Source: [Clostridium] colinum (lineage in GTDB: Bacteria > Bacillota > Clostridia > Lachnospirales > CAG-274). Taken from it: 64,000 nucleotides of DNA. Positions 8,252 through 19,248 of the stretch are shown here, one piece after another; position 1 is the first letter of the stretch, and each line of letters begins with the position of its first letter. A program made the translations under genes and the position numbers. Where the stretch lies: assembly GCF_940677205.1 (NCBI RefSeq), contig NZ_OW712331.1, positions 868,001 to 932,000 on the forward strand, in the 5' to 3' direction. Below the pieces are notes generated by a model. That model was not told where the DNA came from, made no database searches, and worked only from the letters and a program-made list of their open reading frames with translations.

Positions 8252-10447
8252 ATGTCTATATTTTTTAATGAACAAAAAAATATGTTTACTTTACAAACAA
8301 AAAATTCTACATATCAAATGAAAGTTGATGAGTTTGATTTTTTAACCCATACATATTATGGAGAAAAAATAGAAGAAGGAGATATGGAATATTTAATTAC
8401 TAAGACAGATATTTCTTTTTCTGGAAATCCAGCAGAAGCAAAAGATAGAACTTTTTCATTAGATGTTTTACCACAAGAATATTCTAGTGTTGGTATTGGT
8501 GATTACAGAATTAGTAGTATAAATTTAATTGAAGAAAATGGTTGTAATGTATTTGAACCTAAATATAGTGGATATAAAATAAAAGAAGGCGTAAAAGAAA
8601 TAGAAGGAATGCCTTATATTTATGACAATGGAGATAAGCCTAAAACATTAGAAATATACTTAAAAGATAAAGTAACAAATATAGAAATTACTTTAAATTA
8701 TACTATTTTTTATGAAATGGATATTATAGCAAGGTCGGCTACATTAAAAAATAATAGTAATAGCACAATAAAATTAAATAAAATTATGTCTTCTTGTTTA
8801 GATTTTTATTATAAAGATTTGGAGCTAATACATTTTCATGGTAGACACGCTATGGAAAGGTTAACTGAAAGAACAATATTACCACATGGTATAACTTCTA
8901 TTAGTAGTAAAAGAGGAACATCTAGTCATCAACATAACCCAAGTGTAATTTTGTGTGAAAAAAATACAACAGAAGATTTTGGAAATTGTTATGGAATGGC
9001 TTTAGTTTATAGTGGCAATTTTTTAATAGAAATTGAAAAAGACCAGTTAGAACAAATAAGAGCAAATATAGGTATAAATCCTGAAAATTTTCAATATGAA
9101 GTAAAAAAAGGGGAAATTTTTGAAACACCTCAAGTATTAATAACATTTAGTGATAAAGGTTTATCTAAATTATCACATAATTTTCATAAAGCTATAAGAA
9201 ACAATATTTGTAGAGGTAAATATAAGCTAGAAAGACGACCTATATTAATAAATAATTGGGAAGCAACTTATTTTGATTTTGATGATGATAAAATAATAAA
9301 TATTGCAAAACAAGCCTCAGATTTAGGAATAGAAATGTTTGTTTTAGATGATGGTTGGTTTGGAAAAAGAAATGATGACAATTCTGGGCTTGGAGATTGG
9401 TTTGTAAATAAAAATAAATTAAAAAATGGTTTAGATAGTTTAGTTAAAAATATTAATAATATGGGTATGAAATTTGGAATATGGTTTGAGCCAGAGATGA
9501 TATCTGAAGATAGTGATTTATTTAGAAAAAATCCAGACTGGTCAGTAAAATTGCCTAATAGAAGTCCTAATAAATCAAGAAATCAATTAGTTTTAGACAT
9601 GTCTAGAGATGATGTTAGAGATTATTTATTTGAATGTATATCCACTATATTAGATAATGCTAATATAGAATATATAAAATGGGATATGAACAGAAGTATT
9701 TGTGATGCATTTAGTGCTTATCTTGCAAAAGATAATCAAGGAGAGTTTTATCATAAATATGTTTTAGGTCTTTATAACCTTTTAGAAAGAATTATTACAA
9801 AATATCCTAATATTTTATTAGAAGGATGTAGCGGTGGTGGTGGAAGGTTTGATATGGGTATGCTATATTATTCGCCACAAATATGGTGTAGTGATAATAC
9901 AGATGCTATTGAAAGATTGGAAATTCAGTATGGTACATCATTTATATATCCTATATCTACTGTTGGGTCTCATGTTTCTGCTATACCTAATCATCAAACT
10001 GGTAGAAAAACAAATATAGATACAAGAGCTATTGTTGCTATGTCTGGAAGCTTTGGCTATGAAATGGATTTAGGTGTAGTAAGTGAAGGAGAAAAGTTAA
10101 AAGTAAAAGAACAAATTAGAGATTATAAAAAATATCAACCTATCATACATAATGGTTTATATTATCGTTTAAGTAAACCTAATAGTAATGATTGGTATAC
10201 AGCGTGGCAATTTGTTTCTGATGATTTAAAAGAAAGCCTTTTAAATATTGTTGTTACAAAAGTTGGACCTAATAAATTAAATTTAAATATAAAATTAAAA
10301 GGTCTTGATAAAAATAAAAAATATAAAATAGAAAATGATGATAAAATATACACAGGAGATATGCTTATGAAGGGTGGTATAGTTTTAAAAAATCCTTTTG
10401 GAGATTTTCCAACATATCAAATATATATAAAAGAAGTGGAGGAGTAA
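8252..10447 (+). CDS. aga: Alpha-galactosidase, glycoside hydrolase family 36
   Basis: A 731-residue GH36 enzyme that removes terminal alpha-1,6-galactose from raffinose, stachyose or melibiose. The active site is intact: the nucleophile Asp478 in KWDMNR and the acid/base Asp548 in WCSDNTD; the LDDGWFG segment and the G-rich EGCSGGGGRF loop are also present. There is no signal peptide, so it works on sugar imported by the neighbouring transporter. An AAGGAGG site precedes the ATG and sucrose phosphorylase starts 3 nt after the stop. Length matches the tetrameric bacterial GH36 subgroup. Confidence 0.96.
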   Translation: MSIFFNEQKNMFTLQTKNSTYQMKVDEFDFLTHTYYGEKIEEGDMEYLITKTDISFSGNPAEAKDRTFSLDVLPQEYSSVGIGDYRISSINLIEENGCNVFEPKYSGYKIKEGVKEIEGMPYIYDNGDKPKTLEIYLKDKVTNIEITLNYTIFYEMDIIARSATLKNNSNSTIKLNKIMSSCLDFYYKDLELIHFHGRHAMERLTERTILPHGITSISSKRGTSSHQHNPSVILCEKNTTEDFGNCYGMALVYSGNFLIEIEKDQLEQIRANIGINPENFQYEVKKGEIFETPQVLITFSDKGLSKLSHNFHKAIRNNICRGKYKLERRPILINNWEATYFDFDDDKIINIAKQASDLGIEMFVLDDGWFGKRNDDNSGLGDWFVNKNKLKNGLDSLVKNINNMGMKFGIWFEPEMISEDSDLFRKNPDWSVKLPNRSPNKSRNQLVLDMSRDDVRDYLFECISTILDNANIEYIKWDMNRSICDAFSAYLAKDNQGEFYHKYVLGLYNLLERIITKYPNILLEGCSGGGGRFDMGMLYYSPQIWCSDNTDAIERLEIQYGTSFIYPISTVGSHVSAIPNHQTGRKTNIDTRAIVAMSGSFGYEMDLGVVSEGEKLKVKEQIRDYKKYQPIIHNGLYYRLSKPNSNDWYTAWQFVSDDLKESLLNIVVTKVGPNKLNLNIKLKGLDKNKKYKIENDDKIYTGDMLMKGGIVLKNPFGDFPTYQIYIKEVEE

Positions 10448-10450
10448 AAT

Positions 10451-11902
10451 ATGAAGTTTGAAAATAAAGCAATGCTTATAACTTATGCAGATAGCTTGGG
10501 AAAAGATTTGAAAGATTTAAAATATGTTTTAGATACGTATTTTAAAGGAGCTATAAGTGGAGTGCATATATTGCCTTTTTTTCCATCATCTGCAGATAGA
10601 GGGTTTGCTCCTATGACTTACAGAGAAGTTGAAAAAGATTTTGGAAATTGGGAAGATATAAATAATATTGCAAAAGATTATTACCTTATGTATGACTATA
10701 TGATAAACCATATATCTGCAAGTAGTAAGTATTTTAAAGATTTTAAGGAAAATAAAGATAAATCTGAATATAAAGATTTATTTATAAGATATAATAAATT
10801 TTGGAACAGTGAAGAAGAACAAAAAAATAATTTAGAAAAAGTATATAAAAGAAAACCTAGAGACCCATTTATAGAGGTAGAGTTTAAAGATGGTACAAAA
10901 GAGAAACTTTGGTGTACATTTGATGAAGAACAAGTTGATTTAAATGTAAAAAGCGAAACAACAAAAAAATTTACAAAAGAAAACTTAATGTTTTTAGCTA
11001 ATAATGGAGCAAGCATAATTAGGTTAGATGCTTTTGCTTATGCAACTAAAAAGAAAGGAACAAATTGTTTTTTTGTAGAGCCAGATGTTTATAATATATT
11101 AGATGAATGTAAAGAAATATTAGAAAAAAATAATGTAGAAATATTACCAGAAATACATGAACATTATACAATACAATTAAAACTTGTAGAAAAAGGATAT
11201 TGGGTTTATGATTTTGTATTACCTATGTTACTTTTATATACATTATATTCTGGTAAAAATGAAAGGCTTATTAATTGGTTAAAAATATGCCCAAGAAAAC
11301 AATTTACAACATTAGATACACACGACGGCATAGGGGTAGTAGATGTAAAAGATATTTTAACAGATGAAGAAATAGAGTTTACTAAAGAGTATTTATTTGA
11401 TAATGGTGCAAATATAAAAAGAATATATAATACAATGGCATATAATAATTTAGATATATATCAAATAAATTGTACTTATTATTCTGCTTTGGGTAATAAT
11501 GATAAATCATATTTGTTATCAAGAGCGATACAAATGTTTACTCCAGGAATACCTCAAATATATTATGTAGGACTTTTAGCTGGAAAAAATGATATAGAAT
11601 TGTTAGAAGAAACTAAAGTTGGAAGAAATATAAATAGGCATTATTACACTTTAGATGAAATAAAGGAAGAAACTGAAAGAGAAGTTGTTAAAAAACTTTT
11701 AAATTTATTAAAATTTAGAAATACTTATGATGCATTTAATGGGAATATAAAAATAAATGAAAATGTAGAAAGTAATATTCTTGATATTAGATGGGAAAAA
11801 GATGGAAATTTTGCTAATTTAAAAGCAGATTTAAAAACATATGATTTTAAAATATACTATTATGATATAAATAATAAAGAAATTAAAGAACTTATTATAT
11901 AA
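10451..11902 (+). CDS. gtfA: Sucrose phosphorylase, glycoside hydrolase family 13
   Basis: A 483-residue cytoplasmic enzyme that splits sucrose with phosphate into alpha-glucose-1-phosphate and fructose. Family marks are the N-terminal LITYADSLG and LPFFPSSADRGFAPM segments, the nucleophile Asp193 in IRLDAFAY, the acid/base Glu234 in LPEIHEH and Asp292 in DTHDGIG. It directly follows the alpha-galactosidase behind GGAGGAG, so raffinose would be cut to galactose plus sucrose and the sucrose then phosphorolysed. Related phosphorylases acting on sucrose-6-phosphate or glucosylglycerate cannot be fully excluded, but the operon favours sucrose. Confidence 0.9.
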   Translation: MKFENKAMLITYADSLGKDLKDLKYVLDTYFKGAISGVHILPFFPSSADRGFAPMTYREVEKDFGNWEDINNIAKDYYLMYDYMINHISASSKYFKDFKENKDKSEYKDLFIRYNKFWNSEEEQKNNLEKVYKRKPRDPFIEVEFKDGTKEKLWCTFDEEQVDLNVKSETTKKFTKENLMFLANNGASIIRLDAFAYATKKKGTNCFFVEPDVYNILDECKEILEKNNVEILPEIHEHYTIQLKLVEKGYWVYDFVLPMLLLYTLYSGKNERLINWLKICPRKQFTTLDTHDGIGVVDVKDILTDEEIEFTKEYLFDNGANIKRIYNTMAYNNLDIYQINCTYYSALGNNDKSYLLSRAIQMFTPGIPQIYYVGLLAGKNDIELLEETKVGRNINRHYYTLDEIKEETEREVVKKLLNLLKFRNTYDAFNGNIKINENVESNILDIRWEKDGNFANLKADLKTYDFKIYYYDINNKEIKELII

Positions 11903-11994
11903 TATAAAATTTAATATAATTAATCCTAATTATTAAAATATTTTATATTAATAAGATTTATATAAAAATGATTAAAGTTTTAGGAGGTGTGAAA

Positions 11995-13167
11995 ATGATA
12001 GAAAATGTTATAAATAAGTTTAATGAATTATTTGGAAAAGATGGGCAAATATTAAAATTTTTTGCACCAGGTAGGATTAATTTAATAGGGGAGCATATAG
12101 ACTATAATGGAGGATTTGTTTTGCCTTGTGCATTAACAATAGGTACATATGGTGTTGTTAGAAAGCGTGATGATAAAAAAATAAGATGTTATTCTTTAAA
12201 TTTTCAAGATAAAGGAATTATAGAAGTAGATATAACAAATTTAAATTATAATGAACAAGATAATTGGGTAAATTATGTAAAATCTGTTATTTGGGCCTTT
12301 AATCAAAAAGGTTATAAAATAGAGTTTGGATTTGATTTTGTTTGTTTTGGAACAATACCTAATGGTTCTGGTCTTTCATCATCTGCATCTTTAGAGATAT
12401 TAATAAGCAAAATATTAATAGATTTAAATAACTTTAATATGGATATGATAGAGGTAGCATTAATAAGTCAATTTGCAGAAAATAAATTCATAGGTGTAAA
12501 CTGTGGGATAATGGACCAATTTGCCATAGCAATGGCTAAAAAAGATAATGCTATATTTTTAAATACTAATAATTTAGAGTATAAATATGCTCCTATAAAT
12601 TTAGAAAATATGAAAATAGTTATATCTAATACAAATAAAAAAAGAGAACTAGCAGATTCTAAATATAATGAAAGAAGAGAAGAATGTGAAAAGAGTCTTA
12701 TAGAAATAAAAAAAATAAAAAATAATATAGAAACATTAGCCGATTTAACTCCAGATGAGTTTGAAAAAATTAAAGATATTATAAAAAATGAAATTTGGCA
12801 AAAAAGAGTTAAACACGTTGTTTATGAAAATGATAGGACAAAAAAGGCTTATAAATTTTTGCAAGAAAATAATATTAAAAAGTTTGGAGAACTTTTAAAT
12901 TTATCTCATAAATCTTTAAAAGAAGATTATGAAGTAACAGGAAAAGAGTTAGATACACTTGTAGAAATAAGCTATCAACAAGATGGGGTCTTAGGGTCTC
13001 GAATGACAGGTGCAGGATTTGGAGGATGTACAGTAAGTATTGTTAGAGAAGATTGTGTACAAAATTTTATAAAAAATGTAGGAAAGTCTTATAGAGAAAA
13101 AATAGGATATGATGCAGATTTTTATGTGGCAGAAATAGGAAACACTCCAAAACAAATAGAATTATGA
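11995..13167 (+). CDS. galK: Galactokinase
   Basis: A 390-residue GHMP-family kinase that phosphorylates galactose to galactose-1-phosphate. Motifs are GRINLIGEHIDYNGG from residue 26, the phosphate-binding loop PNGSGLSSSASLE from residue 122 and the C-terminal GAGFGGCTVS. The ATG at 11995 is chosen over an in-frame ATG at 11968 because TTTTAGGAGG lies between them, at the right distance from the second. It starts 92 nt after the sucrose phosphorylase, with no clear terminator in the gap, and leads the galK-galT-galE group. Confidence 0.96.
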   Translation: MIENVINKFNELFGKDGQILKFFAPGRINLIGEHIDYNGGFVLPCALTIGTYGVVRKRDDKKIRCYSLNFQDKGIIEVDITNLNYNEQDNWVNYVKSVIWAFNQKGYKIEFGFDFVCFGTIPNGSGLSSSASLEILISKILIDLNNFNMDMIEVALISQFAENKFIGVNCGIMDQFAIAMAKKDNAIFLNTNNLEYKYAPINLENMKIVISNTNKKRELADSKYNERREECEKSLIEIKKIKNNIETLADLTPDEFEKIKDIIKNEIWQKRVKHVVYENDRTKKAYKFLQENNIKKFGELLNLSHKSLKEDYEVTGKELDTLVEISYQQDGVLGSRMTGAGFGGCTVSIVREDCVQNFIKNVGKSYREKIGYDADFYVAEIGNTPKQIEL

Positions 13168-13176
13168 GGTGTTGCT

Positions 13177-14670
13177 ATGAAGATTTTTGATGCTATTGAA
13201 AGTTTAGTTACATATGCGGTAGATAAGCAACTTATAAATAAAGATGATTTTAATTTTATGAAAAATAAAATATCTGAAATATTGTTAATAACAGAAATAG
13301 AAGAAAGCAATGGAATTATAGAAACAGATTTAGAAAATATTTTAAAATGTATTTTAGATTATGCTTGTGAAAATGGGATAATAAATAATACTATAACAGA
13401 AAGAGATTTATTTGATACAAAAATAATGGGAATTTTAGTAGATAGACCAAGTAATATTATAAAAAATTTTTTTGAAAAATATAAAAATAGCCCTAAAGAA
13501 GCAACAGATTATTACTACAAATTAAGCCAAGCATCAGACTATATAAGAGAATACCGAATAAAAAAAGATATTAAATGGAATGTTGAAACAGAATATGGTA
13601 CACTAGATATTAGTATAAATCTATCTAAACCAGAAAAGGACCCTAAAGAAATAGCACTTTTAAAAAATATTAAAGCAAGTAGTTATCCAAAGTGTTTATT
13701 ATGTAAAGAAAATGAAGGGTATATGGGAAGATTAAATCATCCAGCAAGACAAAATCATAGAATAATACCTATAACAATAAATAATTCGGAGTGGTTTTTT
13801 CAATATTCACCATATGTTTATTACAATGAACATTGTATAGTATTTAGTGGGGAACATATACCTATGAAAATAGAAAAAAGTACTTTTGCAAAATTGTTAG
13901 ACTTTTTAAATCTATTTCCACATTATTTTGTAGGTTCTAATGCAGACTTACCTATAACAGGAGGGTCTATATTATCACACGACCATTTTCAAGGTGGAAA
14001 TTATACTTTTGCTATGGAAAAAGCTCCTATTGAAAGAAAATTTATTATAAAAAATTTTGAAGAAATAGAAGTAGGTATTGTAAAATGGCCTATGTCTGTT
14101 ATAAGATTAATAAGTAATAATTCTGAAAGATTGATAGAATTAGCAGATAGGATATTAAATAAATGGAGAGAATATACAGATGAAGAAAATTTTATATTTG
14201 CATATACAGGTAAAGAACCACATAATACTATAACACCTATTGCAAGAAAAAAAGGAGATTTTTTCGAGTTAGATTTAGTTTTAAGAAATAATATAACAAC
14301 AGATGAATATCCTTTTGGGATATATCATCCACACCAAGAGTTACATAATATTAAAAAAGAAAATATAGGTTTAATAGAAGTTATGGGGCTTGCTATATTG
14401 CCTCCTAGATTAAAAACAGAAATGGAAATTTTAAAACAATATATTTTAGAAAATAAAAATATTGAAGAAAATGAACAAATTAAAAAACATAGTAAATGGG
14501 TAGAAAAATTTATAAGTAATTATGAAGAAATAACAAGGCAAAATATTGATGAAATAATAAAAATAGAAATAGGAAAAACTTTTTTAACTGTTTTGGAGCA
14601 TGCTGGAGTATTTAAAAGAGATAAAAAAGGCAAAGAAGGATTTGAAAAATTTATAAATAGTTTAAATTAG
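13177..14670 (+). CDS. galT: Galactose-1-phosphate uridylyltransferase, type 2
   Basis: A 497-residue enzyme exchanging UMP between UDP-glucose and galactose-1-phosphate. Its size and the segment [11 protein letters not shown] (residues 264-274) place it in the Firmicute-type GalT family 2, which lacks the HPH motif of the E. coli type. An N-terminal region of about 160 residues precedes the nucleotidyltransferase part. It begins 9 nt after galK and is followed 11 nt later by galE. Its short TGAGGTG ribosome binding site is weaker than those of its neighbours, which suggests translational coupling to galK. Confidence 0.95.
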   Translation: MKIFDAIESLVTYAVDKQLINKDDFNFMKNKISEILLITEIEESNGIIETDLENILKCILDYACENGIINNTITERDLFDTKIMGILVDRPSNIIKNFFEKYKNSPKEATDYYYKLSQASDYIREYRIKKDIKWNVETEYGTLDISINLSKPEKDPKEIALLKNIKASSYPKCLLCKENEGYMGRLNHPARQNHRIIPITINNSEWFFQYSPYVYYNEHCIVFSGEHIPMKIEKSTFAKLLDFLNLFPHYFVGSNADLPITGGSILSHDHFQGGNYTFAMEKAPIERKFIIKNFEEIEVGIVKWPMSVIRLISNNSERLIELADRILNKWREYTDEENFIFAYTGKEPHNTITPIARKKGDFFELDLVLRNNITTDEYPFGIYHPHQELHNIKKENIGLIEVMGLAILPPRLKTEMEILKQYILENKNIEENEQIKKHSKWVEKFISNYEEITRQNIDEIIKIEIGKTFLTVLEHAGVFKRDKKGKEGFEKFINSLN

Positions 14671-14681
14671 GAGGGATTAAT

Positions 14682-15698
14682 ATGAGTATTTTAGTTACTG
14701 GTGGATCAGGTTATATAGGTAGCCATACTTGTGTTGAACTTTTAAATCAAGGATATGATGTAGTCGTAGTTGATAATTTATGTAATTCTAGTAAAAAATC
14801 TTTAGATAGAGTTAAACAAATAACAGGCAAGGAAGTTAAATTTTATAAAGAAGATTTATTAAATAAAGATGAACTTATAGATATATTTAAAAAAGAAAAA
14901 ATAGAGGCAGTTATACACTTTGCTGGGCTAAAAGCAGTTGGCGAATCTGTAAAAGAGCCTTTAAAATATTACTATAATAATATAACTGGAACTATAATTT
15001 TATGTGAAGTAATGCAACAATTTAATGTAAAAAATATAGTTTTTAGCTCATCTGCTACTGTTTATGGAGAACCAGAATTTATACCTATTACAGAAGAGTG
15101 TAAAAAAGGTAAAATAACAAATCCTTATGGACAAACAAAAGCAATGATAGAGCAAATTTTAACAGATATAAATGTATCTGACCCAACTTTTAATGTAGTT
15201 TTGCTTAGATATTTTAATCCAGTTGGAGCTCATGAAAGTGGGCTTATAGGAGAAGACCCTAAAGGGATACCTAATAATCTTATGCCATATATATCACAAG
15301 TTGCAGTTGGGAAATTAAAATGTTTAGGTATTTTTGGAAATGATTATAATACAAAAGATGGGACTGGAGTTAGAGATTATATACATGTTGTAGATTTAGC
15401 TATAGGACATATTAAAGCACTTAAAAAATTAGAAACAGACAAAGGTGTTTTAATATATAATTTAGGAACAGGGATAGGATATAGCGTTTTAGATATGGTT
15501 AATGCTTTTGAAAAAGCTTGTAATATAAAAATAAATTATGAATTTAAACCACGTAGAAATGGAGACATTGCACAATATTATGCAAATCCTAAAAAAGCAG
15601 AAATAGAAATGGGATGGAAAGCTGAAAGAAGTCTTGAAAAAATGTGCGAAGATACGTGGAGATGGCAAACTAATAATCCTAATGGATATGATGAATAA
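14682..15698 (+). CDS. galE: UDP-glucose 4-epimerase
   Basis: A 338-residue short-chain dehydrogenase/reductase that interconverts UDP-galactose and UDP-glucose with bound NAD. The N-terminal Rossmann motif GGSGYIGSH (7-15) and the catalytic pair Tyr149/Lys153 in YGQTK are present, as are the TNPYG and RYFNPVGAH segments. A GGAGG site precedes the ATG. It is the last gene of the Leloir group and ends at a strong shared terminator. Confidence 0.97.
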   Translation: MSILVTGGSGYIGSHTCVELLNQGYDVVVVDNLCNSSKKSLDRVKQITGKEVKFYKEDLLNKDELIDIFKKEKIEAVIHFAGLKAVGESVKEPLKYYYNNITGTIILCEVMQQFNVKNIVFSSSATVYGEPEFIPITEECKKGKITNPYGQTKAMIEQILTDINVSDPTFNVVLLRYFNPVGAHESGLIGEDPKGIPNNLMPYISQVAVGKLKCLGIFGNDYNTKDGTGVRDYIHVVDLAIGHIKALKKLETDKGVLIYNLGTGIGYSVLDMVNAFEKACNIKINYEFKPRRNGDIAQYYANPKKAEIEMGWKAERSLEKMCEDTWRWQTNNPNGYDE

Positions 15699-15700
15699 AT

Positions 15701-15737
15701 AAAAACGTTTGTGGTTATACCACAAACGTTTTTATTT
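15701..15737. terminator. Bidirectional terminator between galE and the PFOR gene
   Basis: A perfect 14-bp stem, AAAAACGTTTGTGG at 15701-15714 and its complement at 15720-15733, with a 5-nt loop. The A run on one side and T run on the other let it stop transcripts from both converging genes. Confidence 0.92.
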
Positions 15738-15741
15738 ATAA

Positions 15742-18700
15742 TTAAGCATCAGCAAGTTTTTTGTAAGTATCTAAACGTTTTTTTGCATCTTGCTCACATA
15801 AATCAAATAATTGTTCTGCAAGTTCAGGGAAAGCACGTTGTAAAGATGTATAACGAACTTCACCAGATAAGAAGTCTTTAAATGAAGCAGTAGGTTCTTT
15901 AGAATCTAATATAAATGGATTTTTACCTTCTTCTTCAAGAGTTGGGTTAAATCTATATAATTGCCAATATCCACATTCAACAGCTTTTTTAGCTTCTTCT
16001 AAAGAGTAAGTCATATTAATACCGTGGCTTATACAAGGCGCATAAGCAATGATTAATGATGGACCTGGATAGCTTTCAGCCTCTACAATAGCTTTTAACA
16101 CTTGATTTTTATCAGCTCCCATAGAAACTTGAGCAACATATACATAACCATAGCTCATAGCCATCATACCAAGATCTTTTTTACGAACTCTTTTACCAGA
16201 AGCAGCAAATTTAGCTATAGCAGCAGTTGGTGTAGATTTAGAAGCTTGACCACCAGTATTAGAGTAAATTTCAGTATCAAATACAAATACGTTGATATCT
16301 TCTCCAGAAGCAAGAGCGTGGTCTAAACCGCCATAACCAATGTCATAAGCCCAACCGTCTCCACCAAATATCCATTGAGAATTTTTAACAAGATGTTTTT
16401 TATGCTCTAATATATATTTAGCTTCTTCACTAGTTTCATTTTCAAGAGCTTTAATAACATTAGCAGATGTAGCTTTAGATTCTTCACCTTTGTACATTGT
16501 ATCAATCCAAGCTTGTAATGTATCTTTTAATTCTTGGTTACTTGTAGCTTTAATAATTTCTTCTGCTTTTTCTTTTAAAGTTTGTCTTTGTTTAGAAACG
16601 CTTATAGCCATACCTAAACCAAATTCAGCATTATCTTCAAATAAAGAGTTTGCCCAAGCAGGACCGTGTCCATTATGATTTTTAGTATAAGGTGTGCTAG
16701 GTGCAGAACCACCCCAAATAGATGAACAACCAGTAGCATTAGCTATATACATTCTATCTCCAAATAATTGAGTAATAAGTTTTGCATAAGGAGTTTCACC
16801 ACAACCAGGACAAGCTCCAGAAAACTCGAATAATGGTTGTTCAAACTGGCTACCTTTAATAGATTTTTTATCCATAGGATTTTCTTTTGGTGATAAAGAT
16901 ACTGCATATTCCCAATTAGGAACTTCATTCATTTGAGTATCTATAGGTTTCATAACAATAGCTTTTTCTTTAGCAGGACATATTTCTACACAGTTGCCAC
17001 AACCAGTACAATCTAGCACGGATACTTGTATTCTATAAGTATAGTTTTCAAATCCTTTACCAATAGCTTTTTTAGTATTAAATCCTTCTGGAGCATTTTT
17101 TGCTTCATCTTCATTAACAAGGAATGGTCTAATAACTGCATGAGGACATACATAAGAACATTGGTTACATTGTATACAGTTGTCAATATTCCATTCTGGA
17201 ACCTCGATAGCAACACCACGTTTTTCATAAGCAGCTGTACCATTTTCAAATGTACCATCTTCATATCCTACAAATGCAGAAACAGGTAATAAATCACCTT
17301 TCATATTATTAATAGGTTCTAATATTCTTGTTATAAACTCTGGTTTATCAATGCTAGTTTGAATTTTATTAGTATCTTCAGCATTTGCCCAGCTACTAGG
17401 AACTTCTATTTTTCTAACAAGTTCCATACCTTTTTCTACAGCTTGTTGGTTCATTGCTACAACTTTTTCACCTTTTTTGCCGTATGCTTTAACAATTGCT
17501 TCTTTCATATATTTGATAGCTTCATCAGCAGGAATAATATTTGCTATTTTAAAGAAAGCAGATTGTAAAACAGCATTAAAGCGTTTGCCAAGACCAATTT
17601 CTTTTGCAATAGCAACAGCGTCTATAGTGTAGAAATTAATTTTATTTTCTGCTATATATCTTTTTATGTTGCCTGGTAAGTTTTTATCTAATTCCTCATC
17701 ATTCCATTTAGTGTTTAATAAGAAACTACCGCCTTCTTTTAAACCTTCTAATATATCATATTTGTCAAGGTATGATTGTTGATGACAAGCTATAAAATCT
17801 GCAGTAGTAACAAGATATGGAGCACGAATAAGTTTTTTACCAAAACGTAAGTGAGAAGTTGTTAAACCACCAGATTTTTTAGAGTCATATGCAAAATATG
17901 CTTGAGCATACATATCTGTATGGTCACCAATAATTTTAATAGAGTTTTTATTAGCACCAACAGTACCATCTGCACCTAAGCCCCAGAATTTACAACTAAT
18001 TGTTTCTTCATCTGTAACATCTATTTCTTTACCAACTTTTAATGAAAGGTGAGTAACATCATCATTAATACCTACTGTAAATCCATTTTTAGGTTGGTCT
18101 AAATCAAGATTTTCATATACAGCTATAATTTGAGCAGGTGTAGTATCTTTTGAGCTAAGACCATATCTACCACCAACGATAGTAGCTTTTCTATCTGAAT
18201 TAAAGAATGCTGTACAAACATCTTGATATAAAGGTTCGCCAAGAGCACCCGGTTCTTTTGTTCTATCTAATACAGCTATTTTTTTAGCAGTAGTAGGAAT
18301 AGCTTCTAATAATTTTTCTTGTACAAAAGGTCTAAATAAGTGTACATTTACTAAACCAACTTTTTCACCTTTAGCACGTAAAAAGTCAATTGTTTCAGAG
18401 ATTGTATCACACACAGAACCAATAGCAATGATAACTTTTTCTGCCTCTGGGTCACCATAATAATTAAATAATTTATAATCTCTACCAGTTAATTTATTTA
18501 TTTCTCCTAAGTATTCTTCTACAATAGCAGGAACATTATTATAAAATTTGTTAGATGCTTCTCTTGCTTGGAAAAATACATCAGGGTTTTGAGCAGTACC
18601 TCTAGTAACAGGGCTTTGTGGATTAAGAGCATTGTCTTTAAATCTTTTTATTGCATCCATATCAACAAGCTCTTTTACTTTATCAAAATCTAAAACTTCT

Positions 18701-19248
18701 ATTTTTTGTATTTCATGAGATGTTCTAAATCCATCAAAGAAATTTAAAAATGGAACTCTAGCTTTTAAAGTAGAAAGGTGAGAAACTGTAGATAAATCCA
18801 TAACCTCTTGTACATTTGAAGATGCAAGCATTGCAAAACCAGTTTGACGACAAGCCATAACATCTGAATGGTCACCAAAAATACTAAGCGCATGTGCTGC
18901 TATTGTACGAGCACTAACATGAATTACGCAAGGTAAAAGCTCACCAGCTATTTTATACATATTAGGCACCATAAGAAGTAAACCTTGAGATGCTGTGTAT
19001 GTAGTAGCTAAAGCACCAGTAGCTAAAGCACCATGAAGAGCACCAGCTGCACCACCTTCAGATTGCATTTCTACAACTTTTACAGTTTGACCAAACATAT
19101 TTTTTTTGCCTTTAGCAGCCCATTCATCTACATGTTCTGCCATAGGAGATGATGGTGTAATAGGAAATATGTTAGCTACTTCTGAAAATTGATAAGATAC
19201 CTCAGCAGCAGCTTGATTACCATCCATAGTTTTCATAATTTTAGACAT
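15742..19248 (-). CDS. nifJ: Pyruvate:ferredoxin (flavodoxin) oxidoreductase
   Basis: A 1168-residue single-chain PFOR that converts pyruvate and CoA to acetyl-CoA, CO2 and reduced ferredoxin, the central step of clostridial fermentation. All domains are present: pyrimidine-binding N-terminus (FPITPSSPMAEHVDEWA), the CoA-binding middle, a two-cluster ferredoxin domain with CIQCNQCSYVCP near residue 690 and CTGCGNCVEICP near 745, the third-cluster Cys pair in CPGCGE near 811, and the thiamine-diphosphate site GDGWAYDIGYGG near 961. A GGAGGA site precedes the start. It is monocistronic and oxygen-sensitive by family. Confidence 0.97.
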   Translation of the reverse strand: MSKIMKTMDGNQAAAEVSYQFSEVANIFPITPSSPMAEHVDEWAAKGKKNMFGQTVKVVEMQSEGGAAGALHGALATGALATTYTASQGLLLMVPNMYKIAGELLPCVIHVSARTIAAHALSIFGDHSDVMACRQTGFAMLASSNVQEVMDLSTVSHLSTLKARVPFLNFFDGFRTSHEIQKIEVLDFDKVKELVDMDAIKRFKDNALNPQSPVTRGTAQNPDVFFQAREASNKFYNNVPAIVEEYLGEINKLTGRDYKLFNYYGDPEAEKVIIAIGSVCDTISETIDFLRAKGEKVGLVNVHLFRPFVQEKLLEAIPTTAKKIAVLDRTKEPGALGEPLYQDVCTAFFNSDRKATIVGGRYGLSSKDTTPAQIIAVYENLDLDQPKNGFTVGINDDVTHLSLKVGKEIDVTDEETISCKFWGLGADGTVGANKNSIKIIGDHTDMYAQAYFAYDSKKSGGLTTSHLRFGKKLIRAPYLVTTADFIACHQQSYLDKYDILEGLKEGGSFLLNTKWNDEELDKNLPGNIKRYIAENKINFYTIDAVAIAKEIGLGKRFNAVLQSAFFKIANIIPADEAIKYMKEAIVKAYGKKGEKVVAMNQQAVEKGMELVRKIEVPSSWANAEDTNKIQTSIDKPEFITRILEPINNMKGDLLPVSAFVGYEDGTFENGTAAYEKRGVAIEVPEWNIDNCIQCNQCSYVCPHAVIRPFLVNEDEAKNAPEGFNTKKAIGKGFENYTYRIQVSVLDCTGCGNCVEICPAKEKAIVMKPIDTQMNEVPNWEYAVSLSPKENPMDKKSIKGSQFEQPLFEFSGACPGCGETPYAKLITQLFGDRMYIANATGCSSIWGGSAPSTPYTKNHNGHGPAWANSLFEDNAEFGLGMAISVSKQRQTLKEKAEEIIKATSNQELKDTLQAWIDTMYKGEESKATSANVIKALENETSEEAKYILEHKKHLVKNSQWIFGGDGWAYDIGYGGLDHALASGEDINVFVFDTEIYSNTGGQASKSTPTAAIAKFAASGKRVRKKDLGMMAMSYGYVYVAQVSMGADKNQVLKAIVEAESYPGPSLIIAYAPCISHGINMTYSLEEAKKAVECGYWQLYRFNPTLEEEGKNPFILDSKEPTASFKDFLSGEVRYTSLQRAFPELAEQLFDLCEQDAKKRLDTYKKLADA

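Noticed and set aside
11968-11995. ATG at 11968 as the start of galK
   Set aside because: The ribosome binding site TTTTAGGAGG lies downstream of it and 7 nt before the ATG at 11995, which also fits the family N-terminus.
17013-17289. Open frames on both strands within the PFOR gene
   Set aside because: They are shadows of the ferredoxin-domain coding region in other frames and lack start signals.
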